Shown: one piece after another, positions 33,484 to 45,480 of the stretch | Layout: each line of letters starts with the position of its first letter | Position numbering within the stretch: the first letter of the stretch is position 1 | Assembly (NCBI GenBank): GCA_944472155.2 | Contig: OX235271.1 | Coordinates: 25,800,977 to 25,864,976, forward strand | DNA length: 64,000 bases | From: Trichobilharzia szidati | Lineage: Eukaryota > Platyhelminthes > Trematoda > Strigeidida > Schistosomatidae | Reading direction: 5' to 3' | Notes under the pieces: generated by a model | The model's database searches: none | Told to the model about the DNA's origin: nothing | Seen by the model: only the letters and a program-made list of their open reading frames with translations | Position numbers and translations under genes: made by a program

Positions 33484-34712
33484 TGATGCAGTATTAACAA
33501 CTCATTCATTATGGAATTACATCCTACCACAGTGCCCAAGTTCTCAAATGAAAAACTCAGCAAAACAAATCATTCAGTAGAAAAAAATCAATAAGTATAA
33601 ATGAGAATACCAGAAGTACTGTCTAGCCAACTTATTTATCAAGTAAGGTTATTATATTTGGTCTGCTTAAACGAAGCCCTTATCAACACACTAAAAAAAT
33701 ACACTTAGATTCGTTATATTGCATTACTGCATATTCTAGTGTTCAGAGATTTTAGAATGCGTTTATGAAGTGGAGGTAGGGATTAGTTCTTACCTATTTA
33801 ACTCCTTTCAACAAATTGTATTTAATTTTTTAGTTTCATATCCATTCAGTCGGCGAAATCACTATCAATACATATACATATGTAGTTTGAACTTGTCGAT
33901 TAAGTGGAACTCACCATTTATATGTAGTAAGAGTAAATCAATTTTTGTATAATGGGAAATGGCTGAAGGTGAAATAGTACAAACAGTCTATAGATTTCCA
34001 GTTCAGAGTTAACCCATCTATAATACTTGACTCAGAAATGTTTGATTTCGACTCAGTCACCAAGGTCTCATAATGCTTATCATTTACTCTGCAATACAGT
34101 ATGATTTGGTAGAAGATGAGATCTGTCACAAGCGAATTTTATCAAGTGTTCGGATCGAAAAAGACCCTGAACCTAGAGCTGATTCCAGAAGACTAATCGG
34201 TGCCTCAGAATACTATGTGCGGTTAAAAGTGTGAGAATATCAGAAAACGGACTGGAAATGTGCGGATGGTTTATTTCTTTAATGACAATGAACCAGAACA
34301 GGGTTACAAGGCATAAATTTTATGAATAAACGTTAATATAAAGCACAACAGTAGTTCTGATCGGTTTTCTAAAGTCTTCTGCCAACCAGAGTACGATAAG
34401 CAATGGCTGTTATTGTCATTTCCCGTCAACTGGAGATCAGCTTGAATAAACAAACTAGATGCGCTTAATTCAGTATTCCCCAACACTGACAAAAATATGT
34501 CAAATGTCATCTCCGCAAGAAGCTTTTCCTTGTAATTGATGATTCTAATCCCTCATCACTCATGGCTGGTTGAAGTAGGAGAGCCTAAAACTTCTATAAA
34601 AGGCTTTTTTGACTAGATGAGCCCATAAATTGGATATTAGAACAAATAGTCCTCAATAACATTGCCTGTTGGCGGCGATAAAATCACGAACAAGGTAGAA
34701 ATTGCAAATCAT
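33484..34712. other. Unassigned AT-rich sequence
   Basis: No family recognised. Confidence 0.4.
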
Positions 34713-34960
34713 GCGCAGCCAAACGGGGTCTCAGTGGATTAATGGTCTTCGAGATGGCCTTGTAATCGGAAGGCCTTTGTCAGAAGTCGAGTCAGCGCGT
34801 GGTGCTGAAGAGTCTCAAACTAAGACACAACAGCTGTTCAGTACTCCCTGCTGATGTTTGATGGTTCTTCAGTTGACATAAATGCTTGATTTTGAGAGGA
34901 TTCTTCACCATTATGAAGGAATTTTAATGTTACTTAAGATATAAGGTATTTATACACACA
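34713..34960 (+). mobile_element. SINE-3 copy, degenerate head
   Basis: The box A region reads CAGTGGATTAATGG, and the head keeps GATGGCCTTGTAATC as at 55148. Box B is lost (AGTCGAGTCAGC). The tail has CAGCTGTTCAGTACTCC and ATGGTTCTTCAG. Confidence 0.65.
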
Positions 34961-35765
34961 CTGTTTCAAATATTAGGATTTCACCCTCAGTTTATTTGAT
35001 CAGATATAGTTTTTACAAAAGAGGATAGTGTACCTTCACTACAAAATACTATTTTATCCTGAACACAGAATTCAGGCGTAATGGGAAATGTTTATTTCAT
35101 AGCATTCACAATGTGATGTGAACTCTATTAAATGATAATTTGAACAATTAAGATTCATAGACACTGGCTAAATGTAATGCTGATGGTATTAATTCCACAC
35201 CGTATTTTTGGTACAAGTATGGAATTTTCAGATAGACAGCACTGAAATCATTCTTAGGAAGTTCGGAAATATTCATCACCGAGTTATCAGTTGGTCCTTG
35301 ACTCTTTATAGTTTCACCGATTGATGAATCTGCTTTGGAAACAGTCTCCCATCCACATGAATAATAATAATAATTACTTGCTAACAGTAAAATTACACTT
35401 TATTAAAAAATCTTGTCAGAACAAAAAATCAGGCAACAGCGGGTCGTTTCACTGAAATGCGAAGCAATTACCTTGATAGAGGAAAAATTAAAAGGGTAAA
35501 AACTATTAATTAAATTTCTAAAAATTTGTCCATTGGTTACTACCGTGAATGAAAAACTGGTTTGTCATGTGTTTATGAATATCATGAGGTGTTCATACTC
35601 CAAGTTAGATTTTCACATCTTCCAATCAAAATTGAATCTGAATTTACATTTTATAGTTCAGGCAATATTCACATAGTTGTATTGTAATGACAGAATCCAA
35701 GAGGATTTAGCAACTCGATGTACAGATATGGGCAATATAAGGTCTACCATATATTAAAATATGTA
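34961..35765. other. Unassigned AT-rich sequence
   Basis: No family recognised. The 2-kb duplicated unit starts at 35766. Confidence 0.4.
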
Positions 35766-35996
35766 TTTTTTCCTTCACTTTCCCCAGTGGAACATAAAGC
35801 TTCAAGCTAGTGGCTTGAGGTTTCTGTAGCAGTGTTTAATTTTCGCAGGATGGAGTTGCTAGCCTCATGCCCAACCTTTTCTCTTCACCAGCATTATTTT
35901 TGGCTTAGCGAGGTAAAGGAGTGCGTCGGCCGAGGATCGGACTCCGGACCATGTGCATGGTTGGTGAGCGTCCTAACCGCTATGCCAGCGACGCAG
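35766..35996 (-). mobile_element. Composite tRNA-headed SINE (copy S3)
   Basis: On the minus strand box A is TAGCGGTTAGG and box B is decayed. The body has GAAAAGGTTGGGCATGAGG and CTGCTACAGAAACCTCAAG. The tail is GAAGCTTTATGTTCCACTGG followed by an A run. Confidence 0.88.
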
Positions 35997-36628
35997 GTAT
36001 TGGATTGACAGCAGTAAATGATTGAAGAGCTTTGCTAATTTCGATGAGGAAGAATTTATTTAATAAAAAAAGTTCCAAAGAAACACATGTTAGTCAAAAG
36101 TTGTTATTTTTCATTATTGATCTCAACTAACGTAAGACGAACACCTGTCATCATGCTTACATTAGACATTATGCCTATCTTTAGTCAATAAATGCCAACT
36201 GCTGTAAACTAGAAAGTTATTTTACTTTACACACTTGATCATTATGCTCTGGCAGATTTTCAGAATTGAAACATATATTTTATCTAATATTCATCCGCCA
36301 GTCTGATCTTATATGGGGACTATTAACTGCGAGACTATGGAATTAGTGAAGTGAATTTAAACATTATCAAGAAGAAGGTGAAAATACATCTTTTTAAGAA
36401 TAACAACCAGGTTCTACTGATTAACTCAAAAATGAGCTTCCAGCTGGTTGGTTCTTTATGCATAATGCCTAATTCCAATGCCCAACAGTATACAGCCTCG
36501 CTGAATCACTTCACTGGATGACTACATTCCATACTTAATAGACAGACTTGATCAAGTAATTTATATATGAATGTGTCAACAAATGATTTAGAACTTGGTT
36601 TTTCTCATTTCACTCTCTAAAGTAGAAC

Positions 36629-37753
36629 TCATTATTATCATTTATTATTCCACTGGGTTCCATCTGGAAAATAGCGCTTCAACAGCACATCTCCACTTTG
36701 TTCTATTCTCTTCAGCAGGATCCAAGATTGACCATAATCCCTCATCTCCCTCAACTCGCCCGACCTACTCCGTGTCACCGTCGGACGACTTATTCGCCGC
36801 TTACGATATGGATTCCACTTGAGCTTTGGCCTGGCGCAAGGTGTTATTCGATGGCCTCCTTAGCGTCTTATGCCCAATCTATCTCTGTTTTCCTACATTT
36901 ATATTGAGCGATGGGCTCTTGGTTGGTTTGTTCCCAGCCAGAGTTTCTTGTTGCCAACTCTTTCTGGCAGGTAATTTGATCCTCAATATGCAGGAAGAGA
37001 AGCAGCTATTGATGAAAGCCTAAAGCAGACTGTTGGAAAGGCTTTTCATGACACGCTGACTACTTTCTGACCCGTATAGAAGAAGTGACTTAGCGTTGGT
37101 GTTGACAATTCGAATTTTCTTCTCTACGCCGAGTGACAGCAGAAGACTTCTAAACTGATTTCAGGTTGATGAAGGCGAATCTTGCCTTTCCGACTCTGAC
37201 TTTGACATCTTCATTCGTGCTGTCGCCTGTGGTTGGAATGATGTTCCCTAGATAAGTGAAGGAAGTGAAATATCACCTGTTGATGTTGCTTGGTGCTGGT
37301 TGTTGTTGCTGTTGGTTGATTGATTATTGTCATCATCTCTGTCTTCTCTATTTTCACCTGCAGTCCTGTCTTTGCTGCCTGCCTCTTCTACCAAATGTTG
37401 GCTTTCTCCTGCAAGTCTTCAAGTTTGTATGCCATTAAAAATAAATCATCCAAGCGCAATATCCTCATCTTATAGAGTCTTCTTATCCGTGGTCCAGCGT
37501 AATCCTCCTCCACCATTCACTTCAAACGCCTTACTGATTTTCCCGTTTTGGATCATCTGACACGTGGCATCGTCATATAGCCATCTGTTGAATGAAGCCA
37601 ATGAAGACTTGAGCACTGAATGTCGTAGTGTTGACGTAGTTTCCAAATTACTTCTCAATCTCCACTGGCGAAGGCCTCCTCGAAATCGATGAGGTTGAGG
37701 TAAAGGTTTAACCGGCATTCTATATTGTGTTCGATGAAAATGCGTAGAGTCGA
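36629..37753 (-). mobile_element. RTE 3' end, subfamily C
   Basis: On the minus strand it covers the RT from the NLNLIDFEEAFASG-like block near 37690 to the tail at 36629 ((AAT)n). Its tail, TTCCAGATGGAACCCAG, differs from subfamilies A and B. The frame at 37718-37470 reads PVKPLPQPHRFRGGLRQW with disruptions. A PLE-1 element is joined head-to-head at 37753. Confidence 0.85.
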
Positions 37754-38576
37754 TTATTATTATTATCGAGTTTGTTGACGATAACTTTACTGTTTCTTTT
37801 AATAATCAAGATAGACAACACCTGCTCCAAGTCTTCAATAAGGTACACCCAGCTATTAAATTCACTTGTGAAGAGGAACTCCAAGGTAGTATTCCATTTC
37901 TGGATGTTCTTCTTACAAAGAGAACAGACGGTACCTTAAAGCGTAACATCTATAGGAAAGCGACGTGGAATGGACAATACACCCACTTCCATAGCTTCAT
38001 ACCTATACAATAAAAGCGCAACCTAATTCGTTGTCTTAGTCATAGAATTAGGCGCATATGTACTGACAACTGCATTGAAGATGAAATAAAAAATCTCACA
38101 AACGCCTTGCTACAGAACGACTATCCTACCAACTTTGTAAAGAAGTATATCTATGATACTACGCACAAAACTAAGCGAGACACAGTAAGTAAGAAAAAGC
38201 TTTACTTAAATTTACAATTCAAAGGCGATATATCCAGCGGTATATTAAACCGTAGATTACCGAGAGCAGTTGAAAGAACTTTCAGTGCCACAAAACTGCA
38301 TGTCACCTTCTCAACCAAACCGATATTGACACTGTGCATTAAAGATAGATTACCCAAAATGACGACATCAATGTGTGTATATAAATTCAACTGCTCCTGT
38401 GGAGCTAGTTACATAGGTCGTACCCAAAAGAAATTTATCTTTACGCACTCATGAACATATTCCGGTCTGGTTTGGGAAAAGAGCGACCGAATCATTAAAT
38501 AGTGCAATTATGGCTCATCTAGTGGATAACGAACACAGCATCAAAGTAGAAGAGTCATTTACAGTTGTGTATCGAG
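37754..38576 (+). pseudogene. PLE-1: RT end, linker and GIY-YIG entry, cut by assembly gap
   Basis: A plus-strand frame begins EFVDDNFTVSFNN at 37768 (FVDD in place of the usual YVDD). It continues LQVFNKVHPAIKFTCEEEL, SIPFLDVLLTKRTDGTLKR and NIYRKATWNGQYTHFHSF, has one in-frame stop (38011-38013), then KRNLIRCLSHRIRRIC. The frame 38107-38454 carries the linker and the GIY-YIG entry MCVYKFNCSCGASYIGRTQ. A one-base insertion near 38425-38435 shifts the frame, after which the protein continues in the next frame (HLVDNEHSIKVEESF) into the gap. It was close to intact before these two lesions. Confidence 0.9.
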
Positions 38577-39076
38577 NNNNNNNNNNNNNNNNNNNNNNNN
38601 NNNNNNNNNNNNNNNNNNNNNNNNNNNNNNNNNNNNNNNNNNNNNNNNNNNNNNNNNNNNNNNNNNNNNNNNNNNNNNNNNNNNNNNNNNNNNNNNNNNN
38701 NNNNNNNNNNNNNNNNNNNNNNNNNNNNNNNNNNNNNNNNNNNNNNNNNNNNNNNNNNNNNNNNNNNNNNNNNNNNNNNNNNNNNNNNNNNNNNNNNNNN
38801 NNNNNNNNNNNNNNNNNNNNNNNNNNNNNNNNNNNNNNNNNNNNNNNNNNNNNNNNNNNNNNNNNNNNNNNNNNNNNNNNNNNNNNNNNNNNNNNNNNNN
38901 NNNNNNNNNNNNNNNNNNNNNNNNNNNNNNNNNNNNNNNNNNNNNNNNNNNNNNNNNNNNNNNNNNNNNNNNNNNNNNNNNNNNNNNNNNNNNNNNNNNN
39001 NNNNNNNNNNNNNNNNNNNNNNNNNNNNNNNNNNNNNNNNNNNNNNNNNNNNNNNNNNNNNNNNNNNNNNNNNNNN
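38577..39076. other. Assembly gap of 500 N
   Basis: Exactly 500 Ns, a conventional placeholder, so the true size is unknown. A plus-strand PLE-1 and a minus-strand RTE both run into it. Confidence 1.
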
Positions 39077-39293
39077 GCCTTCTCAAAGTGTATAAAGTTG
39101 AGGTAGAGATTTGATTGCCATTCCTAGCTTTGTTCGATGATAATGCGTAGAGTTGCAATTTGGTCAGAACATGATTTGCCTTTCCTGAATCCAGCTTGTT
39201 CTGGTCGGAGTTCTGTATCCAGTGCGTCCTTTATTCTCTCCAGGATGATGCGACTCAGGATTCACTTGGCGTCGACAGGAGCATGATTCCTCG

Positions 39294-39689
39294 CTAGTTC
39301 TTGCAGAGTCCTAGGTCGCCCTTCTTTGTTAGTTTCACTAGGTAACCTTTCCTCCAGTCAGAAGGCACCTTTTCCTCTTTCCAGATCTTTTGCAGTAATG
39401 GAGTCAGCATATCTGCTGTCGTTTCTGGGTCCGCTTTCAGTGCCTCCGGGGGTATTCCATCTGGTCCAGCTGCTTTTCCAGCTTTCAGAAGCTTGATTGC
39501 ATTCATGACTTCAGTTTTCGTTGGAGGATTGGTGTCAACTCGCAGTTGTGTACGTGCTATTGCTGGTATTTCTGGACAGGTTGTAGGTGGTGGTCGGTTC
39601 AAGAGTCCTTTGAAGTGGTCCGCCCATTGTTTAATCTGTCTTTCCTCTTTGGTAATTGGGTTGCCTTGGCTGTCTTTTATAGGTTTCAC
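39294..39689 (-). pseudogene. RTE reverse transcriptase, N-terminal fingers
   Basis: This frame is in phase with the endonuclease frame and separated from it only by the TGA at 39801. It contains KQWADHFKGLLNRPPP, TKTEVMNAIKLLKAGKAAG, PDGIPPEAL (the RT start motif) and SDWRKGYLVKLTKKGD. It ends at a stop in the LCKN-W block and then shifts frame. It would contact template and primer in an intact enzyme. The palm (FADD) would lie inside the gap. Confidence 0.9.
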
Positions 39690-39800
39690 TTGTGTTGATC
39701 TCTTCCCAGGTAGAGACTTGGTTATCTGATATAGTGTTCTCAGGTCCCTTTCGCCTGCTGCCTTCTCAGCTTCAGTATCCAGGTTGTCGTGGAATTGTGT

Positions 39801-41132
39801 TCAGTCCTTCCTAACACTCTTCTTCACTTCTTTGTCCAGCGCTGTGTAAGTTGAGCTCAGCGTCTCTTTTTCTTGTCCATCTTTGCATTGAATCATTTTC
39901 TCTTTCACCATTCTCCTCTCCTCTATTAGCTTCCAAGTGTCCGTTGAGAGCCATTCCTTATCTTGTCTCTTCTTTCTTCCTAAAACCGTTGAACACGTTT
40001 CGTTGAAAATCACCTTCAGAGAGTTCCAATGGTCTTCCACGGATGATTCCTCAGTGGTGCCACGTGGTGTTTCCTGCTTTGCTCTGACAGTTGCAGTGAA
40101 AGTGTCCTCTGTGTTTGTGCCCTTCAGTTTTTGCGTGTTGAACTTGCATTGTGGCCTATCCCCAGGTATCCTCGAGGCTTTTAGCTTCACCTTGAAAGTC
40201 CCTTGTACTAGATAGTGGTCTGGACCCACATCTGCTCCTCTCCTCGATCTTGTGTCCAGTAGGCTCCGTCTCCACTTCCTTGAGATTGAAATGAAGTCTA
40301 TCTGGTTTTTGGTGTGTCCATCTGGTGAAATCCATGTTGCTTTGTGTATATCCCTGTGTTTGAACACACTGCCACCAAACGCCAAATCGTTGAAGTCGCA
40401 GAAGTCTGAGAAGAGTTCACGATTGTCGTTCATTTCAGCGAGGGCCTCGCGACCCATGGTGAGTTCTCTTCCTGTATTGTCTCCTACCAGTTTTGCATTC
40501 ATATCACCCATCAAGATTTTGATATCGCTCTTTGGGATGTTATCCATTAATGTTTGTAGTTGACTGTAGAAATCCTGCTTTTTCTCTTTTTCTGAGACGT
40601 TTGTAGGCGCGTAGCATTGAATGATTGTAACCATTTTTCCTTTTGAGTTGAACCTGGCTGTCATTATCCTGGAGGAGATTGGTTCCCACTGCATGAGGGC
40701 TTTAGCTGCTGTTGGTGACATCATGATGGCTACTCCCTCGGTGTGCTCGTGATTGTCCTCTGGGTGACCGGAGTAGATTATTGTCTCTCCATTTAGTAGT
40801 TGGCACCTTCCACATCCGTTCCATCTGCTCTCGCAGATTGCCAACACTTCTATTTTATATCTCCTCATTTCTGCGGCTACCTGAGCAGCCTTTCCAGTTT
40901 CGTACATTGTACGAATATTCCACGTCCCCATCCTTATTTTTGCTTTCATCGAAAGAAGGCACATCGGCTGACTGGCTTCCCGAAGGCTTTCACCAGCCCG
41001 CGTCATTTCACTTCCCCGATTCCAGCGAGAAATAAGGCTTTTGTTTGTATTTTTAGAATTTTGAATATATTTGTGCGTTGAAGTTTTCGTAGCAGTTTGG
41101 TTAAGTTTTGGGGGTGGAGTTGCTAGCACCAC
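39801..41132 (-). CDS. RTE endonuclease domain (first part of the EN-RT polyprotein)
   Basis: This encodes an apurinic-type (EEP superfamily) endonuclease that nicks target DNA to prime reverse transcription. The likely true start is the Met at 40949 (residue 62, MKAKIRMGTWN), as in the copy at 8899; upstream residues translate the leader. Motifs: GTWNIRTM at 69, Glu101 in AICESRW, CYAPTN at 173, GDMNAK at 209, QIDFISI at 277 and PDHY at 304 (usually SDH), with the His kept. A linker follows, KEWLSTDTWKLIEERRMVK. A single TGA at 39801 ends the frame. Beyond it the same frame continues, so the original protein ran on into RT. Confidence 0.92.
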   Translation of the reverse strand: MVLATPPPKLNQTATKTSTHKYIQNSKNTNKSLISRWNRGSEMTRAGESLREASQPMCLLSMKAKIRMGTWNIRTMYETGKAAQVAAEMRRYKIEVLAICESRWNGCGRCQLLNGETIIYSGHPEDNHEHTEGVAIMMSPTAAKALMQWEPISSRIMTARFNSKGKMVTIIQCYAPTNVSEKEKKQDFYSQLQTLMDNIPKSDIKILMGDMNAKLVGDNTGRELTMGREALAEMNDNRELFSDFCDFNDLAFGGSVFKHRDIHKATWISPDGHTKNQIDFISISRKWRRSLLDTRSRRGADVGPDHYLVQGTFKVKLKASRIPGDRPQCKFNTQKLKGTNTEDTFTATVRAKQETPRGTTEESSVEDHWNSLKVIFNETCSTVLGRKKRQDKEWLSTDTWKLIEERRMVKEKMIQCKDGQEKETLSSTYTALDKEVKKSVRKD

Positions 41133-41564
41133 GCCCCAACCCTCCCTCTTTATCCGGGCTTGGGACCGGCTAGAATACTAGTGACCTAGTAATCTAGGCG
41201 AGGTTAACTGCATGAGGCATCTATATACTACTCATAAACCTTGTTAGTAGTATTCTTCACGCTATGAGTATGCAAAAAAATATGAGTGGGAATCATAGCA
41301 GTGTGATGTAAGCAATAAGTGATGCTGAGAAAGTCAAACAGTTATTGATAGCATATCACTGTATGCAATATCAAACGAACTTATCCAATGTAAAATTCTA
41401 TTTTACCCTATTCATAATGAAATCTTCAAATCCCCACTTACACCTTTGGAAAAAACAACAGATTGAGTGAAGAAATATATTCCTCTGCAACTAGTTCCTC
41501 ATCATCCTTTCTAGACTAATGTGTAAATTTTAAATCAAAATCGTTTCACCTGTTGCAATTGGGA

Positions 41565-43015
41565 CTCCATATGGACTTCAAGACTTCTGGTTTCATTGGA
41601 GAGCTGGTGTTCAGTGGCAGTACTGTGTCAGCAGATGAGTGTGGTATTGCTAGAAGAGTTGTAGGTGGTCGATAAAAGTGGCTAGTTTGAATAGCCTCAT
41701 CCATTTAATACCCGGGTTTCCTTGACTGCCATTCACAGGCTTCATCTTGGTTGATTTTTTCATGGATAGCGAGCCAGTTATCTTGTACAATATTGCAATG
41801 TGTTCTTGGCCCGAAGCTTGTTCTACTTCAGTTTCTGGTAGGCCTTTTTACTTCTTTCTCAAGTGCCCTGTATATTCTGCTAATTTTTTTCATCGTCACT
41901 CTTCTGCTTCATCAGATTTTTCTCTTATATCAACTCCCAATCGTCTGCAGTTAACCACTTCTTGTTCTGCCTTTTCTGTTTTTCTAGTATTTCCAAGCAG
42001 CTGTCCTCCCACGTTACTTTCAGAGAGATCCATCGTTCTTTCATGATGATCTTCTCTATGATATGGCCTAGTGCCTCCAAAGTTTTCTTGATATCCTTTG
42101 TAGCTATGTCCTTCAGTTTCTTCCTGTTGAACTTGAATTGTAGTATATCTCCAGCTGCTTTAAAAGCTTTCAGTTTAACCTTGAAGATTCCTTGCACTAA
42201 ATAACGGTCTGAGCCCACATCTACTCCAATTCTCAAGTTTTTCCCTGACAGGTTGGCTCAACCTTCTTGAGCAGAATCGGAATGAATTCCCTCTGATTTA
42301 TGGTGTTTTCATCAAGTAGAACACATGTTTCTATTGTGTATATACTTAAGCTCGTACTTGCTACCTCCAATCACCAATAAGGTCTTCGCTTTCATTCATG
42401 CCACCTAGCACCTGTCGACACATGAGGAGAAATCTCCCCGTGCTGCTTACCTCCGATTTGGCATTCACATCACCAGTCAGTATTTCGATGTCACCATATG
42501 GCCAGGATGTGTTTCACTACCTCGTCTCTGGAGGTCTTCTTCCATCTTTACTGGATCTGTGTTGCTCGTAGCATTGTATAATTGTTACTTTGCTACCTGT
42601 TGAGTTAAATATCATTGTCATTATTTCGGAGGATATTGGTTCCCAATTCATGGGAGCTATCAGTAATGTTGGAGATATCATAACAACCATATCTTCGTTG
42701 TATTTATTTTGTCTCTAGGTAACCGGAGTAGATTATTGACCCTTCGGTTAGAAAAAAAATGAACAGTTTACTTCCGTTCCATCTGCTCTCGAAAAATCTT
42801 TAACACTTCTTTACCGCTTGTTCCCACTTGTTAAACAATCCAAGCAGCCTTGCCAGACATCATCAAACACGATGTGTACATTTCATGTCTCCATGGTTAC
42901 TTTTGTTTCACCTTCGAACTTTCAGTAGCCATAAGGCAGTTTTTCTCAGGTCGGGGTTACTAGCTCCACGCTCAAACTTCCTTCTCTTCTGAGCTTAGGG
43001 CTGGTGAGTAAAGTA
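41565..43015 (-). mobile_element. Second RTE endonuclease copy, diverged, 3' part missing
   Basis: On the minus strand it carries a leader remnant (43015-42920, including TAGTAACCCCGACC), a decayed N-terminal endonuclease, and the frame 42236-41925 with GVDVGSDRYLVQGIFKVKL, then LKAFKAAGDILQFKFNRKKL and ERWISLKVTWEDSCLEIL. It ends at the position aligned with about 39520 and does not reach the RT palm or the tail. It is more diverged than the neighbour at 39077-41195, is in the same orientation and is separated from it by 370 bp. Confidence 0.85.
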
Positions 43016-43349
43016 AAAGAAACAAGACTAAATCTTCAACAAAGCCATTTTGGATTTAACATAGTAACGTTGAAATCAACAATTTTATTATTATAAACAC
43101 CTGCAGAAATTTCTAAATTGCAAATTTGAAGTCAAATTAAACAAATTAATTCTGTTAGTTTAGCTAATGATTGACAGGTACTTGCTGGATGTCTTATCAA
43201 ATAAACATTTATAAAATAGACGGATGGAAAATTTTAAAAAATACATTTAAGAAGGTTCACCTTGAGGAAGTGAATATTTTTAAGCAGTATTCCTTCATTT
43301 GGAAATAGGAAAAAGTTAAATTTCAAGGCAGAATCTTAAGAGAAGTACT

Positions 43350-43840
43350 TTGGTTGGTCACTAGGTGGTGCTGATGTCAAGCATCTGGTCTTCGGGTTTC
43401 TCACTAACAGAATTCCATTGGTCAAGTTTTCAGTATAGCCATCATGCTGCGTGACTAGCTATCACCGTGCGCATTGAATGGATGTTAGATGATTGAAGAC
43501 AACTGGAAGGATGGCACGGGCTTTCTGGTATTCACCAGTCAGCAAGGTGTATCTGCGACTCGTTGAGATTCGAATCCATGTCAACCGGCGCTGCAGTCAG
43601 AGACGTTGTCACTGAGCTATTGGGGTCGGTAAGTGACCTCCTGCATGACTGTAATGGATGCTTTAATTGGTCACTAGGTAGTAACTAATGTCATGCTTCT
43701 AGGCAGTGTGCATTCGGGTGGAAAGTCACCTTGCGTCGAGTAACCAGTTTCATGCGTGTATTACTTGGGTTTTTGCAGAATGAATTCCATCAGTCAAGTT
43801 TGCAGTGTGGTCATATTAGATTAAGGCATCCGTTTTGTTT
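43350..43840 (-). repeat. SINE-2 family, tRNA-like unit with direct-repeat flanks
   Basis: On the minus strand the tRNA-like core reads ATAGCTCAGTGACAACG (box A) and GATTCGAATCTC (box B), matching the copy at 51948. Sequences at 43355-43460 and 43668-43830 are diverged direct repeats of each other (GGTCACTAGGTGGT and GGTCACTAGGTAGT; CAGAATTCCATTGGTCAAG and GAATGAATTCCATCAGTCAAG). Confidence 0.6.
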
Positions 43841-44054
43841 GATGACCACCACACTCTAAATCTTTTTATCTAATAACTATATTCATAAACGGTTCTATTT
43901 CAGGCATAAAGTGGTTGCAAGCGGTTCATGGTGAATTTTTAGCTTTTACAGAACTGAAATAGTTTATGTTGCCCACTGATAACATTTGTTCTTCCATAAA
44001 ATCATGTGATCCCATGAATTATTCGAGATCTCATCTTTCGATTGTCCAAATTTC

Positions 44055-44600
44055 ATATTCTTATTTCCTTGAATACCAAGTGGAACACATGGCTTCAAAT
44101 GCATATCTTCATTTCATCCTGTCTCCTGAATTTCTCTTTAGCTGGCTTCATTATTGCCCGTACGTACTGGTCACATCCTAGCACAGGCGCCTCCTTGTCA
44201 CCTTCAGGTATAAGCTCATGTTGCCGTTTCCCATTCACGTACCACATCAGTGATGTCATGGCGCTCTATGTCATTCAACCGTATCCTCAGCATGTCTCAT
44301 CCACCTTCATTTTCTTCTGCATATCTGTTGGAGAATCAACTTTTGTCAGGTTCTTTGATAGGATTCTTTGCCGCTAATCCTTTCCAGTAGACCATCTGAT
44401 TTTTTGTACTGAGGTAGCAAAGTTAGCTGCTTGCGAAACTCTGCAGGCCCTTGGGAAGGCCAAGTCTCTGAACCGTAGGGAATCACTGAATAACTTGACA
44501 TTTATGTTGAAAATCCGAATCTTGTTCTTTATGCTAAATGCTGCAGATTTCCAGGCTGATTTATTATTATTGACGGCCTGCCTTACTTTCCCCATCCTGC
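44055..44600 (-). mobile_element. RTE 3' end, diverged
   Basis: On the minus strand the frame 44595-44374 reads GKVRQAVNNNKSAWKSAAF, then SIKNKIRIFNINVKLFSDS, the thumb region of the RTE RT (compare KARQAFTTLKSVWRSTALS). The end reads GAAGCCATGTGTTCCACTTGG and is truncated of its (AAT)n. Confidence 0.75.
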
Positions 44601-45480
44601 CATTGACATCCTAATCCATATATACCTCTAATAAAGCTTATCAGAAGTGTTAATAATTGTTACATATAAATTTATATTAGCCATTTTTCACTGGAGAATT
44701 AGATTGACGTTTATTTTAATATTTAAAAGCTACTTGTATAAAAGCGGATATCCAGTTTGGTAGCCGACACTGAAGAACTCTTTTCCACTTAAAATAAAAA
44801 GCAGTGCATTCAACTTGTAACGAAAGACAGTTGCTAAAAACGATCATTATACAGTGTGGTATTCATTACCATCTCTACTATTACCAATCACGAAGCAAGA
44901 ACTTTGTTCGTAATTCTCAAGCCGATAACTGACAACGGCTTTTATCTCAGAGTAAAAGAGTAAGGCTGTTGGTCGACCTAATACCATTGTTTGCAGCTGT
45001 GGTTCATTTGACCTTTCTGAACTGCAAAATCAAGACCACTGACAGCAATGAAAACTATATTTGGATGAACTATATCTACTAACTGAATTTAACTACCTGA
45101 TTCTCACTAGGCTTTCAGTCTTTAGCGGTTCGTTATAAAAGCTGATATACGGATTGAACACCCTGAGATAATCCTTTTCTCCGTGACATGTTCAGTAATC
45201 GTCTTTGTCTTTTGGTTTAACTGTACAATCGTACTTTCTCACAACTGGTACTGAATCTCTGACTTCAGTTTTATAACTGTGTATATGAATATGTTGATAT
45301 TGATTACTCTAAAGGGTCTGCGGATTAATTTTACGTATGGAAGAGATTTATGGAGTTAAATTCATCCCATTAGTAAAGAAGAGATCAGGGCACTTACTTA
45401 TATATTTTCAAATATTCACCTGTTTATGTACACTACACATTTAAGACAATCCGCGATCACTAACTGACTAGGTATTAGAT

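Larger units (their letters stand above)
35766..37753. repeat. Duplicated unit, copy 1 (SINE, spacer, RTE-C)
   Basis: SINE S3, a non-element spacer (36000-36630) and an RTE-C fragment recur in the same order and spacing at 45481-47570, at over 90 per cent identity by eye. Similarity stops at the SINE tail on the left. The RTE part of copy 1 lacks about 100 bp that are present at 47230-47330. Confidence 0.9.
39077..41195 (-). mobile_element. RTE element, 5' leader through endonuclease to RT palm (cut by gap)
   Basis: This is the longest RTE copy. From 41195 down it has the 5' leader (41195-40970), the endonuclease and linker (40949-39801), and the start of the RT to 39077, where the gap removes the catalytic part. 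The region 39293-39077 continues with DALDTELRPEQAGFRKGKS and ATLRIII, then NLYLNFIHFEK next to the gap. Only a few lesions interrupt the frame, so it is young relative to the other EN copies. Confidence 0.92.

Noticed and set aside
38510..39158. Long open frames across the N gap
   Set aside because: They are runs of unknown residues and arise from the placeholder Ns.
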